Source: Dryocola clanedunensis
Lineage (GTDB): Bacteria; Pseudomonadota; Gammaproteobacteria; Enterobacterales; Enterobacteriaceae
Assembly (NCBI RefSeq): GCF_025215155.1
Contig: NZ_JALHAM010000122.1
Direction: 5' to 3' (one strand)
DNA: 64,000 bases
The notes below the pieces were generated by a model. The model was not told where the DNA came from, did not search any database, and was given only the letters and a program-made list of their open reading frames with translations. Position numbers and translations under genes: made by a program. Positions 10,627 through 21,500 of the stretch are shown here, in pieces (within the stretch, counting starts at the first letter, position 1; each line of letters opens with the position of its first letter).

Positions 10627-10664
10627 GGGGTCCGCTTGGAATTCGGATAATATCCTACGTTAAG
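10627..10664 (+). repeat. 38-bp Tn3-family-like terminal inverted repeat
   Basis: Exactly 38 bp from GGGGTCCGCTTGGAATTCGG through the inner block ending TACGTTAAG, which is the canonical length and layout of Tn3-family ends. The interior side faces right. It is in the same orientation as the degenerate copy at 312-347. The rest of the 10505-10848 intergenic stretch holds no gene that I can support, and no tnpA or tnpR is present in the window. Confidence 0.65.
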
Positions 10665-10848
10665 CCTGCTTTTTAAGCTGGCATGACGGCAGCTAAGAGC
10701 GAGGAGCGGACGTTGAGGGGAGTTCAGTTGTGCCAACTTTAAATTTTGAAGATCACCTGCCCCGACATGCAATGCGTAGCTAACTTAGCCATCTGCACAG
10801 AGATGAAACCACTGCCGCATAGTCAAAACAAGTGACCTTACGACCGGA

Positions 10849-11541
10849 CTAAAGTGGGCAACCTTTTGAACGCAGCAGGCTGTTAAAGCGTTCGGGGTCA
10901 GTGGTGCCAGCCGCATTATTCCTACGGATGTTTGCTTCACGCTCAACGTGTTGATGTACTTTGGGTAACAGGGCGGCCAATTCCGCGTAAGGGATAGCGA
11001 TAACGCCATCCGCATCGCCGACAATCAGGTCACCGGGCGCGACGACCATTCCACCACAGCTGATGGCGATATTGACCTCTCCCGGACCGTCTTTGGATGG
11101 GCCTCGAAGCGTATTCCCCCTGGCATAGACAGCAATACCACCTTCCGCCCATTCGTTCAGATCGCGAATAGCCCCATCGATGACAAAGCCCGCGATTTTC
11201 TTCGTTAACGCGGAAGTTCTCATCAGTCCGCCAATCAGCGCCTGCGTCAGGTCGCCCCCGCCATCCACGACGATAACATCCCCCGGTTGCGCCATTTCAA
11301 TCGCTTTATGGATCATCAGGTTATCGCCAGGTCTGACTTTGACCGTTAGCGCCGGGCCACACAGCACCAGTTGCCGGTCAGCATGCCAGGGCTGAAGCCC
11401 TCTGGCTCCTACGCTGCGGCCCATGCAATCACCAATATTCGGAACCGGTAGCTGGCTGAAAGCTTCAATCGTTGCGCTGTCAGGAACCTGCTCGCGAAGA
11501 CCGATATAATAGCCTGCGGGCCAGTCGATTTTACTGCTCAT
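10849..11541 (-). CDS. RraA-like 4-hydroxy-4-methyl-2-oxoglutarate/oxaloacetate-type aldolase
   Basis: A 230-aa member of the RraA/HMG aldolase family, whose catabolic members cleave 4-hydroxy-2-oxo dicarboxylates to pyruvate and a second 2-oxo acid, or decarboxylate oxaloacetate, using a divalent metal. Family signatures are VVVDGGGDLTQALIGGLM (about residues 90-107) and FVIDGAIRDL, which holds the Arg and Asp of the metal/pyruvate site, followed by CGGMVVAPGDLIVGDADGV. Its length fits the catabolic group better than RNase E inhibitor RraA (about 160 aa). It is the second gene of a two-gene unit; its ATG overlaps the stop of the dehydrogenase gene by 4 bp. The substrate is inferred to be a hydroxylated di- or tricarboxylate. 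Confidence 0.8.
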   Translation of the reverse strand: MSSKIDWPAGYYIGLREQVPDSATIEAFSQLPVPNIGDCMGRSVGARGLQPWHADRQLVLCGPALTVKVRPGDNLMIHKAIEMAQPGDVIVVDGGGDLTQALIGGLMRTSALTKKIAGFVIDGAIRDLNEWAEGGIAVYARGNTLRGPSKDGPGEVNIAISCGGMVVAPGDLIVGDADGVIAIPYAELAALLPKVHQHVEREANIRRNNAAGTTDPERFNSLLRSKGCPL

Positions 11542-12521
11542 AACGTCACTCCTTTTGAATGTGAGAGGGCTTCAGAATTGACACAAGCTCGCGAATCAAG
11601 AGTCTTTTTTTGCAAGAAATCCAGACACTGCCGGGCTGCAGATCGCGCAACCGCATCCAGTGCTTCCACCGTAGAGCCGCCGATATGGGGAGTCAGAACG
11701 ACATTATTGAGCTGGCGAAAGGGGTGATCGGCAGATAACGGCTCTTCAATAAAAGTGTCTAATCCGGCAGCGGTCAAAGCGCCTTCTGCCAGCGAGGCTG
11801 CGAGTGCGTTTTCATCGATTAGCTCACCCCGTGAGGTGTTCACCACAATCGCTCCCTGGGGTAATAAGGCCAGCGTCAGGCTATTAAGCATCTGACGGGT
11901 GGCGGCATTAACAGGACAATGGAGGCTCAGTACCTGGCTGTTACGCAGTAGTTCAGACAGCTCGGCATAACGCTGATGCTCCGTTTCTCCCGCAAAAGCC
12001 GGATCGTAGAACGCCACTCTCATTCCGATCGCCTGGGCAATATGGGCGACACGGCGTCCAATTTCGCCATAGCCAACCAGCCCAAGCGTCTTATCCTGTA
12101 GCTCGATACCGCTGCCAGTTCGCGTCCAGCGCAGTTCTGCTATTTCACGATGGAAAAAAGGCAGGCTGCGGGCGGCACTAAACATTAGCGCAATCGTCAG
12201 TTCAGCCACCGATTGCGCATTGGTGGCGGGGGTTGTTAGCACAGGGATGCCGTGAGCACTGGCTGCTGCGACATCAATGTTGGTTACGCCCACGCCGTGT
12301 TTGCAGATAATTTTCAGTGTCGGACAGGATTCTATCGCCTTCGCTGACAAAATAGCCGTACGTGAAATAACGGCGTCATAGGCTCGGGTCGCCATCAGGT
12401 GTTCAACTTCGTGCTGGTCATTGCTATGTTGCAAATAATCCACTTCGCACCCGGCGTCGGCCAGAACCATGCGGCCACCTTCTCCCAGCTCAGGGGCGGT
12501 CATTAAGAACTTGTAGGTCAT
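11538..12521 (-). CDS. D-isomer-specific 2-hydroxyacid dehydrogenase
   Basis: A 327-aa NAD(P)-dependent dehydrogenase that interconverts a 2-hydroxy acid and a 2-oxo acid, of the SerA/hydroxypyruvate reductase type. The Rossmann motif is GLVGYGEIGRRVA (about residue 148). The catalytic triad is visible: Arg in VNTSRGELID, Glu in the following segment, and His in LTPHIGGST. There is no C-terminal ACT domain, so this is not a full-length SerA. It is the first gene of a leftward operon with the RraA-like aldolase and lies divergent from a LysR gene. Together the pair would oxidise a hydroxy acid and then cleave or decarboxylate the product. The specific substrate cannot be read from the sequence. 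Confidence 0.82.
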   Translation of the reverse strand: MTYKFLMTAPELGEGGRMVLADAGCEVDYLQHSNDQHEVEHLMATRAYDAVISRTAILSAKAIESCPTLKIICKHGVGVTNIDVAAASAHGIPVLTTPATNAQSVAELTIALMFSAARSLPFFHREIAELRWTRTGSGIELQDKTLGLVGYGEIGRRVAHIAQAIGMRVAFYDPAFAGETEHQRYAELSELLRNSQVLSLHCPVNAATRQMLNSLTLALLPQGAIVVNTSRGELIDENALAASLAEGALTAAGLDTFIEEPLSADHPFRQLNNVVLTPHIGGSTVEALDAVARSAARQCLDFLQKKTLDSRACVNSEALSHSKGVTL

Positions 12522-12615
12522 CTCTCACTCCTGTAATGATTTCTTTAATGTTGGCATTAGGTAATGATAAATAATATTATCCGAATGTTATTAATTGATT
12601 CCTGACAGGAATGAT
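12522..12615. promoter_or_regulatory. Divergent promoter region between dehydrogenase operon and LysR gene
   Basis: The 94-bp AT-rich gap separates two divergent starts. It contains the palindrome ATAATATTAT at 12571-12580, a plausible centre for a LysR-type site. I cannot assign promoter hexamers with confidence. Autoregulation plus co-inducer-dependent activation of the leftward operon is the usual arrangement for this layout. Confidence 0.35.
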
Positions 12616-13509
12616 ATGGAGCTTAAAGACCTGCGTTATCTGTTGGCTATTCGGGATACCGGCCATCTGGGGCGAGCGGCCATCAGCCTTGGTATCACTC
12701 AGCCCGCATTGACTAAATGCATTCAGCGTCTGGAGAAAATATATTCAGCAAAACTGCTGCTAAAGGCGGGCCGGGGCATCCACCTGACCGAAGCCGGGTT
12801 ACTCCTTTGTGATCGGGCGCAAAAAATTGTCCGCGAGCTTGAAGTGACACAGCGCGATATGAGTTCCCTGGCAGAGGGAACGGCTGGCTATATTCGCCTT
12901 GGCGCCGCGGCCAGCGCCGCGGAATTTATGTTGCCCAAACTGACGGGGCAACTGCTGCGCGCGGCACCCAGCGTGCAGCTGGAAATCAAAGTAGGTCTGA
13001 ACGATCTGTTGCAAAGCGCTCTGCGCGAAAAACAGCTAGACGTCATTCTCGGTTTTCTCCCCGAAAACGGAGAGGAGTTTCTCTCGATCCCGCTCCTCGA
13101 CGATCCGGTTGTGCTGGTTGCCAGCAAAGACCACCCGCTGGCAGGTGTCCACCCGACGGCGGAACAGCTCAACCAGTACAACTGGCTGCTGCCTTCGGGT
13201 GGCGTGGCGACCCGGCAGTGGCTTGAACATCGTTTGTTGGGCGCAGGCTATGCTTTGCCTCGCGTCCAGATAGAAACCAATACGCTGGCATCGCTGCGGC
13301 TGGTCATTGCGGAAACCCACCTGCTGAGTTTCCTGTCACGCCGGGTGCTGGAAGAGCAGCAGAGCGCCGTTTCATTGGTCGAAATCCCCATTCCTCTGTT
13401 GGTCATGCCCCGGACGTTCGGATTACAGTTCCATTCATGGAGTGAGCTGTCTCCAGCAGCACGTAAGCTGGTTTTCATCGCTGGTAAAATCTGGGATTAC
13501 CAACGTTAA
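12616..13509 (+). CDS. LysR-family transcriptional regulator
   Basis: A 297-aa LTTR. I chose ATG 12616, which is preceded by ACAGGA, over the upstream TTG at 12595 because MELKDLRYLLAIRDTG is the normal LTTR beginning. The N-terminal winged HTH has GHLGRAAISLGITQPALTK followed by IQRLE; the remainder is a periplasmic-binding-protein-like effector domain. It is divergent from the dehydrogenase/aldolase operon and convergent with the CitMHS transporter, so it probably senses the acid that these genes import and degrade. This role is inferred from context only. Confidence 0.9.
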   Translation: MELKDLRYLLAIRDTGHLGRAAISLGITQPALTKCIQRLEKIYSAKLLLKAGRGIHLTEAGLLLCDRAQKIVRELEVTQRDMSSLAEGTAGYIRLGAAASAAEFMLPKLTGQLLRAAPSVQLEIKVGLNDLLQSALREKQLDVILGFLPENGEEFLSIPLLDDPVVLVASKDHPLAGVHPTAEQLNQYNWLLPSGGVATRQWLEHRLLGAGYALPRVQIETNTLASLRLVIAETHLLSFLSRRVLEEQQSAVSLVEIPIPLLVMPRTFGLQFHSWSELSPAARKLVFIAGKIWDYQR

Positions 13510-13542
13510 AAACGACCTCCCGTCATGCTCTGTTCATATTAG

Positions 13543-14841
13543 CTATGAAGCCGATAACGGAATAATCCCCAACGCCAGTGATATAACCAACATTATCAGG
13601 CAGCTGAGTAGCGACCATTTGAAGGTAAAACGCTGATTCTCCGAGTAATCCAGCTTTAACATGCTGACGACCAGATAAGTGGAAGCCACAAGCGGGCTAA
13701 GGATGTGTACCGGTTGTCCAATCAATGAGGCCCGGGCCATCTCCGCCGCGGTAATACCATGGTGCTGAGCGGCATCCGCAAGAATGGGCAAAACGCCAAA
13801 GTAGAAGACGTCATTCGACACCAGCCACGTCATAGGGATACTTAGCAGGGCGGTAACAGGGGCAAGATACGGGCCAACAGAATCCGGGATTATGCGAATC
13901 AACGCCTCACCGACCGCATTAACCATTCCCGTTCCGTTAAATAATCCGGTGAACACCCCGGCGGCAAAAATCAAACTGGCTACGGCAAGAATCGGCGCTG
14001 CGTGCTGCTCGAGCTGTGCCTTCTGCATACCGAGGTCGGGAAAGTTCACGATCAGCGCGAGACTTGCAGCAATCATAAACAGGTAGCTCAGCGGCAGGAT
14101 TTCTGTGCATAACCCTGCCAGCAACAGTAGGGTCAACAGCCAGTTAAAACAGAATGTTCGTGGGCTACGGCTGCGTTGCTCACTGTCATGTTTAATCTCG
14201 CTAATCATCGTGATATCGTGGCCCGCCGCGGCCAGACGCGTCCGCTCGCGGCGGCCAAAAATCCAGGCCAGAACGAAGGTCCAGATGACGCATCCGACGA
14301 TCGCAGGCAAAAGTGGGACAAACACGTCACTCATCTCAACCTGCATTGAGGTCGCCGCGCGTGCGGTTGGCCCTCCCCAGGGAACCATATTTCCCAGACC
14401 CGAGACTTGCAGCAACAGACAGCACACCATCGGCAAAGAGAGCCCAATACGTTTGTAGATGGGTAAAAAAGCCGAAAGGACGATAATGTAAATGGTGGCA
14501 CCGTCACCATCCAGCGCCACAATAAATGCCAGCAGCACAGTACCGAGGTAAATTTTAACTGGATCGCCGTGAACGATTTTAAGAATACGGTTGACCAATG
14601 GGTCGAACATTCCGGCTTCTGTCATGACCATAAAATAAAGCATGGCGAAGAGAATCATTATCCCGTTGGGGGCCACGCCCCGTAGCCCCTTAATGACATA
14701 TTCTCCCATCTCAGAATAAAAGCCGCCCAGAAGAGCAAAAATGGTCGGGATAATAATCAGTGCCGTCAGGGCTGAGAGCTTTTTGGTCATTAATACATAA
14801 ATGAAAAAAACCAGCATCAACACGCTCAGTGCAATCAACAT
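13543..14841 (-). CDS. CitMHS-family organic acid transporter
   Basis: A 432-aa inner-membrane protein with about 11-12 hydrophobic segments, of the CitMHS family (metal-citrate/proton symporters and related carriers). ATG 14841 is favoured over TTG 14847 because AGGA lies 7 bp before it. Family-like segments include the N-terminal MLIALSVLMLVFFIYVLM, a conserved ALDGDGATIYI stretch (about residue 110) and VPWGGPTARAA (about residue 155). It is convergent with the LysR gene and close to the aldolase/dehydrogenase operon, so import of their substrate is the likely job. The transported acid is unknown; citrate is only one possibility. Confidence 0.82.
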   Translation of the reverse strand: MLIALSVLMLVFFIYVLMTKKLSALTALIIIPTIFALLGGFYSEMGEYVIKGLRGVAPNGIMILFAMLYFMVMTEAGMFDPLVNRILKIVHGDPVKIYLGTVLLAFIVALDGDGATIYIIVLSAFLPIYKRIGLSLPMVCCLLLQVSGLGNMVPWGGPTARAATSMQVEMSDVFVPLLPAIVGCVIWTFVLAWIFGRRERTRLAAAGHDITMISEIKHDSEQRSRSPRTFCFNWLLTLLLLAGLCTEILPLSYLFMIAASLALIVNFPDLGMQKAQLEQHAAPILAVASLIFAAGVFTGLFNGTGMVNAVGEALIRIIPDSVGPYLAPVTALLSIPMTWLVSNDVFYFGVLPILADAAQHHGITAAEMARASLIGQPVHILSPLVASTYLVVSMLKLDYSENQRFTFKWSLLSCLIMLVISLALGIIPLSAS

Positions 14842-15593
14842 TGTCAAATCCTCATGATTATTTTTATATCAGCTTTTTTTTGCTCAAGCCCGGTAAACTC
14901 AGGCCTCGAATACGCTGCGAGCCACATCGTGTGACGTCTGTTTTATAACCCTCGACATTCGGTATTTTGTGATGCGTAAATGTTTGCGAGATGTGTCCAT
15001 TTGGTTAATTTTGAGATTATGACAGCGAGGGTGCTGAATGAGTGGCATTGAATTTTATGGATATATTCCTGAGAGGAATGAGAGTCGTACTGTAATGGCA
15101 ATTTTAAGCCGCGGTTGAGCCACACCGGGGAGTCAGAGTATCAGCAGGGTGAATAACGTCTTGCAAGTTTGTGAGCGGGAACAAATAAAATGTCTTGAAC
15201 AGATAATCTTTGCGTTGTGTCCATACTTTGATTTGGATAACGGCTCAATATCCATCGGAATTAACAAATGTCCTTCCGGTCACATCCCAAAATAACGCTT
15301 CATGGTAATAGCGATGTCCGCTTATTGCTGTGAGTTCAACGGGGCCATAAAGCTATCTTTAAACGAGGAGGGTGATTCCCTGCATAATATCGCCAGAATG
15401 TTCGACACATTACATTTTTTGTTTGCCGGCGTGAGCGTCCACGCACGAACTTTGAACGAAGTTTAACCTATACTTAAGCAAAGAATCTTGCAGCTGTTGA
15501 ATCCCTGATGCCTGGCACCCCATCCTGAGAGAACGTTTCTGAACTGATTGAACAACTGCTCCTGTGCGTTCACCTCGCCTGATGAGCTAATTC
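14842..15593. other. 752-bp intergenic region without a supported gene
   Basis: It contains the transporter promoter at its left end and the glucan synthase promoter and leader at its right end. I see no convincing coding frame: the short minus-strand frame at 14943-15125 has no ribosome binding site or protein character. The only motif I can support is the sigma-S-like promoter at 15468-15477. Confidence 0.5.
15468..15477 (+). promoter_or_regulatory. Sigma-S-type extended -10 of the glucan synthase gene
   Basis: CTATACTTAA matches the remembered sigma-S -10 consensus (KCTAYRCTTAA) except that the base before it is C rather than G or T. It lies about 115 bp upstream of the glucan synthase ATG. 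No good -35 hexamer is present at 17 bp, which is tolerated by RpoS. This predicts stationary-phase or osmotic control of glucan synthesis. Confidence 0.5.
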
Positions 15594-18500
15594 ATGAAAT
15601 TAAATCTTAAACGGTGGCTTACCGGCAGTAAGTCACTGGAAACGCATGCAGATACTCCCGACTGGCTGGCTTACGAACCTGCAAATGAAAGCCCCATCAA
15701 GGCTGAGTTATTTTCAGCCGCCCAGATGGAACGCTATGGCCAGCGGCTGGCTCGCTCACATAAGTTATCGACGACGAGACTGCCTTATTATTTGCTTAAG
15801 CGGCTGGAAGCTAACGAAGCGATCATCACCCGTAACTGCTATCTGCTTAATGCGGGTGAAAAGGCCGGGATTACCCCTGCTGGCGAATGGCTGCTCGATA
15901 ACTACTATCTCATCGAAGAACAGATCCGCGTGGTCAGGCATCATTTGCCGAAAAACTTTGGCAAAGGGCTTCCCCCGCTTGCCGCTCCGCATAACTGTCC
16001 AAGAATTTATGACGTTGCGTCCGAAGCCATTGCTCATGCCGACGGGCGCTGGGACGCGGCAAGTCTGACTAATTTCATTGCGGCTTATCAGCAGGTTACT
16101 CCCTTGACGCTGGGCGAGCTCTGGGCGTTGCCGGGCATGCTGCGTCTGGCGCTGATTGAGAATTTACGTCGGGTCAGCATCGAAGTCGCCAACGCGCAAA
16201 AAGAGCGCAACCTGGCTGACGACTGGGTCACACGCATTTTTGACTGCGTCGAAAACACTCCGGCGGATTTGATTATGGTCATTGCTGATATGGCGCGCTC
16301 GCGTCCGCCATTGAGCAGCGCCTTTGTCGCCGAGCTGGTTCGCCGCCTGCAGGGGCGGGGCAACATGCTCTCATTACCGCTGACCTGGGTTGAACAGCGT
16401 CTTGCGGAAACCGGCGTGACGACCGATCACCTGATCCATCGCTTTAACCAGCAGCTTGCCGCAAACCAGCTTTCCGTCAGCAACAGCATCGCCGGGCTGC
16501 GTCTGTTAAGCGAAACCAACTGGGCAGACTTCGCGGAGGCCATGAGCCTTGTTGAACGGACGCTGCTTCAGGACCCCTCCGGGATATACCCGGCAATGCA
16601 TTTTGATACCCGGGACCACTATCGCCACATTATTGAAATCCTCTCCCGGCATAGCCGTCACGATGAACCTGAGGTCGCCCGCCATATTCTGCAGATGGCA
16701 CAGGCGACAGAGGAGGAAACGCCTGCTCATCATGTCGGCTATTACTTAATTGGTGAAGGGCGCACGGCACTTGAACAACAGCTTGGGGCAAATACCTCAT
16801 GGGGGGTCCGCCTGCGTCATAGCTTTAACCAGATCCCGCTGCTGTCCTGGCTTGGAAGCCTGAGTCTGTTAACAACGGCGTTCACCGCCGCCATTTTATC
16901 CCATACCTATGAACAGGGAATGCGCTGGCCGTTACTGCTACTTGCACTGCCGCTTGTGGTATTGGTTAGCCAGTTAGCCAGCAATCTACTCAGTGAGGCC
17001 ACGACTCGCTTTCGCTCGCCGCTACCGTTGCCACGAATGGATTTTTCGACGGGCATCCCCGCGGAATTCCGTACGATGGTGGTGATCCCCTGCTTGTTAA
17101 CCAGCAAAGCTGGGGTAGACAGCCTGCTGAACAGTTTACAAGTTTGCTATCTCGGCAATAACACGGCAAATCTGTACTTTGCATTACTGACTGACTATGC
17201 CGATTCACCGGAAGAAAACTCGGCGGAAAACGTCGAGCTTGTGCATCATGCACAAACGCAAATACAGAATCTGAACCGCCGGTATGCTGCTGCCTCACAG
17301 CCACTCTTTTTTCTGCTGCATCGTTCTGCACGATGGAATACACAACAAAATGTGTGGATGGGCCATGAGCGCAAACGCGGCAAGCTGGCGGTACTCAACA
17401 GCTGGTTGCGTCAGCCCGCAGAACAGTTCATCAGGCTGCAAAATACGGCGTTCTTGCCACCTGTGGGAGTCAAATATGTCATCACCCTGGACAGCGATAC
17501 GGTTTTGCCACGGGACACCGCGCACAAACTTGTCGCGACAATGGCACACCCCCTCAATCATCCGGTCTACGATCTGTTACAACAGCGCGTTGTAAAAGGG
17601 TACGGTATTTTACAGCCAGGGCTTGCCGAGGAGATCCCGCGTAACGGGCAGGGGCGCTACGCTGCCATGTCCAGCAATGTGCCGGGTAACGATCCTTACT
17701 CAATGATGTCATCGGATATTTACCAGGATCTGTTTGGGGAAGGGTCGTTTGTCGGCAAAGGCATCTACGACGTGGATACGTTTACGCAAGCTACGCGCAA
17801 TACCTGCCCGGAAAACCTGGTGCTGAGCCATGATTTACTGGAAGGGTGCTATGTTCGCTCAGGACTGTTGAGCGAAGTTCTGCTGTATGAGCAGTATCCC
17901 AATAATTATCTTACCGACGTGGCAAGGCGCACCCGCTGGATACGCGGAGACTGGCAGCTTCTCAACTGGCTTAGGCTCAGGGTCAGAAAAGCAGACGGCA
18001 CGCGCGACAGAAATCCTCTGACGGCGCTGTCACGCTGGAAATTATTTGATAATTTGCGCCGTAGCCTGGTGGCACCGTCATTTCTGGTGCTGATCTTTTG
18101 CACCATTTTGGTGGTGCCTAATCCTGTTTACTGGGCTGGTGTGTTGGCAGCGGTGCTGCTGCTCCCGACGGCGCTGGTAATAGCGCAGGATCTCTTTAAT
18201 AAGCCGCCAAGGCGTCCCTTTCTGCAACATCTGCTTCTGGTGGCGTCGGGCGGTATTAAACGGCTGATGCGGATTGGCATGGGCTTTCTCACGCTTCCCC
18301 ATGAGGCTGGCTATTCACTCCAGGCCATTACAGTCACGCTTTGGCGGCTGGGGATCAGTCATCGCAATCTCAACCAGTGGGCGAGCTTTGAACAAAGCAG
18401 TGAACGTGCAAAAACCTCGCCGATGCGTTTTTATCGGGCAATGTGGCTAAATGTCTTATCGGGCATCGCGCTTATTCTGCTCGCAGCATTTCTCACCCCC

Positions 18501-21500
18501 ATGCTGCTTTTTATTGCTGTGCCGGTTGGCGTGCTGTGGTGCCTTGCCCCTATGCTACTGAGCTGGATGAGCCGCGAACCCGTCCCCCCAACAATGTCGT
18601 TTAATGCTGAAAATCAACGCCTGTTGCGCCAGAGCAGCCGTGAGATTTGGGCTTTTTTTGAAACCTTTGCCACCGGGAAAGAGAACTGGCTGCCGCCAGA
18701 TAATTTCCAGGAGATCCCCCAGCCGGTAATTGCACATCGCACCTCGCCGACCAATATCGGTTTGTCGCTACTGGCAAACCTGACCGCCTGGGATTTTGGT
18801 TACATTCCCCAGGGTGAAATGCTGCAACGCATCACGCTCACCCTTGATACGCTGGACAAAATGGAGCATTACCGGGGGCATTTATATAACTGGTACGATA
18901 CCCGCACCCTGGCGCCGCTCAACCCGCGTTATATCTCAAGCGTCGACAGCGGCAACATGGCGGGGCATCTGCTCACCCTTAGTGCGGGTTTAACCGGGCT
19001 GCGTAACCTGCCGATCCTCAACACGGCGCATGTGCTGACGGGTCTTGAGGACACACTGCAAATTCTCGAAAAGACATGGGGACAGCATGCGCCGACGTCT
19101 TTGCGCCAGCTACATAACCATTGCAAAAGCGCCGCCCAGCTCCCCCCGTCGTTGCTCTTCGACGAGCTGAAAAATATGCGCACGCAAAGTAATCGCCTGC
19201 ACGCACTTTGCAGCCATGAAGACGCTCGCGTCCGCCGCTGGGTGGATCATCTCCAGCGTCAGTTAGTTCTTGTCTGCCATGAGTGGACGCATTTTCTCGC
19301 CTGGCTGCCCGTCAGTCAGGAAAAGGAGTCTCTTCCCACGCTGACCTGGCTTGCGCAGGCGAAACATACCGGCGAAGGCAGCCCCCCCGAATCGACCATT
19401 CGTCAGGCCCGTACCCGTATTGATATCATTACGGAGCTTGAGCAACGCCTGGCCGAGCACGCCCGGATGGATTTTGTTTTCCTGTATAACAGCGTCACCA
19501 GCCTGCTCAGCGTCGGGTATAACTGTGACAGCAATAAGCTCGATAACAGCCACTACGACCTGCTGCCCTCGGAAATTCGCCTGACCAGTTTCCTTGCCAT
19601 TGCTACCAACCAGCTGCCGCTGAAAAGCTGGTTTGCGCTCGGCAGGCTGTTTACCACCATTGATAACGAAACGGCGCTGATGTCGTGGAGTGGCTCAATG
19701 TTTGAGTACTTGATGCCGAACCTGGTGATGCCGACCTATCCGGGGAGTTTACTCGCCGAGATGAGCCAGTCGGCGGTTAAACGCCAGATCGACTGGAGCA
19801 AAGAGCGGGGCGTGCCGTGGGGGATTTCCGAGTCTGGCTACTACTCCTTTGACGCGCTGCAAAATTACCAGTACCACGCGTTTGGGGTGCCCGGTCTCGG
19901 CCTGCGCAGGGGGCTTGCGGATGATATGGTCATCGCGCCGTACGCCACCATGATGGCGCTGACCGTTTCTCCTCATCAGGCCTGCGAAAATCTTCTGACG
20001 CTGGAAAAAAACGGCGCGCGTGGGGAGTATGGTTTTTACGAAGCGCTGGACTACACGCCCTCACGCCTCGCCAGTGGGCAGGTGTACGCCGTGGTGCGAT
20101 CGTGGATGGCTCACCACCAGGGCATGGCCTTTCAGGCGCTTTCCCACGTGCTGTCAGGTGCGCCGATGGTGGATCGCTTTATGTCCAGCCCGTCATTTCA
20201 GTCGGCTCGCCTGCTGCTGCAGGAACGGGTGCCTGATGCCGTCGAGTTATACAGCCCGCGTCGCCACTTTGAATCCCACGAAGGCGTGCTGCAGCCCATA
20301 CAGTATGAAACGCGTAAATTCACCGACGTAGAGAGCCTGATCCCCGAAGTTCAGCTGTTATCTAATGTCGATTATCATCTGATGGTCAGCCAGTCAGGCG
20401 GGGGCTACAGCCGCTGGAAAGAGCTGGCACTGACCCGCTGGCGCAGCGACGCCACCTGCGATAGCTGGGGAGCATTTTGTTATATAAGTGACCCTGTCAC
20501 TAATGAGGTGTGGAGCAACACCTGGCAACCGCTGGGTGAGGCAGTCAGCCAGTACGAGGCAGTCTTTAACGACGCCGGGGCAGAATTCAACCTGGTGGCG
20601 GGAACGGTGGGCGTTAAAACGCAAATTGTTGTCTCATCGGAAGATGATATCGAGCTGCGCCGCGTCACGCTGCTTCACCGTGGCCGGGAGCCGCGCATCC
20701 TTGAACTGACCACCTACGCAGAAGTTGTTCTGGCACCCACAGAGAGCGATTTGGCTCACCCCGCATTCAGTAATTTGTTTATTCAGACGGAGCTTGTTGC
20801 CGATCAGAATGCCATTCTTTGCCACCGTCGCCCCCGTTCGCCGGATGAGCGCTGCCCGTGGCTGTTTCATACCATGGTGGTTCACGGACAAACGCAGAGC
20901 GATACCTCATTTGAAACCGACAGGGCGAAATTCCTTGGGCGTGGAAAAACCCCGGCCAATGCGGTGGCAGCCCGACAAAGCGGTTCGCTCAGCAACAGCG
21001 TCGGGCCAGTACTTGATCCCATTCTTGCTATCCGACAGTCCGTCGTTTTACACCCAGGCGTCCCCGTCACGGTCGACATTATTTATGGCGTGACCGAAAG
21101 CCGTCAGCACAGCCTCGAGCTGGTAGAAAAGTATCATGACCACCCGATCGCCGACCGGGTGTTTGAGCTGGCCTGGTCCCATAGCCAGATAGTCTTAAGG
21201 CAGATTAATGCCAACGAAGACGATGCTACGCTCTTTAACCGCCTGGCGAGCGCGGTGTTGTACCCGGGGCCAGAACTGCGTGCCGACGCTAAAATACTTT
21301 GCCGTAACCGTCGCGGACAGTCGGGGCTGTGGGGATGGTCTATCTCCGGGGATCTGCCGATCGTCATTCTTAACGTCACCAGCGATGAGAGCCTTCCAGT
21401 CATCACTAAGCTGATACAGGCGCACCACTACTGGCGCCTGAAGGGGCTGGCGGTGGACCTCGTTATCCTTAATGACAGCCCCGGCGGCTACCAGCAGACG

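Noticed and set aside
10515..10772. 85-codon minus-strand frame downstream of the adhesin
   Set aside because: It spans the Tn3-like repeat, and part of it is read through the repeat itself; the similar residues at 294-485 arise from the shared repeat, not from a protein.
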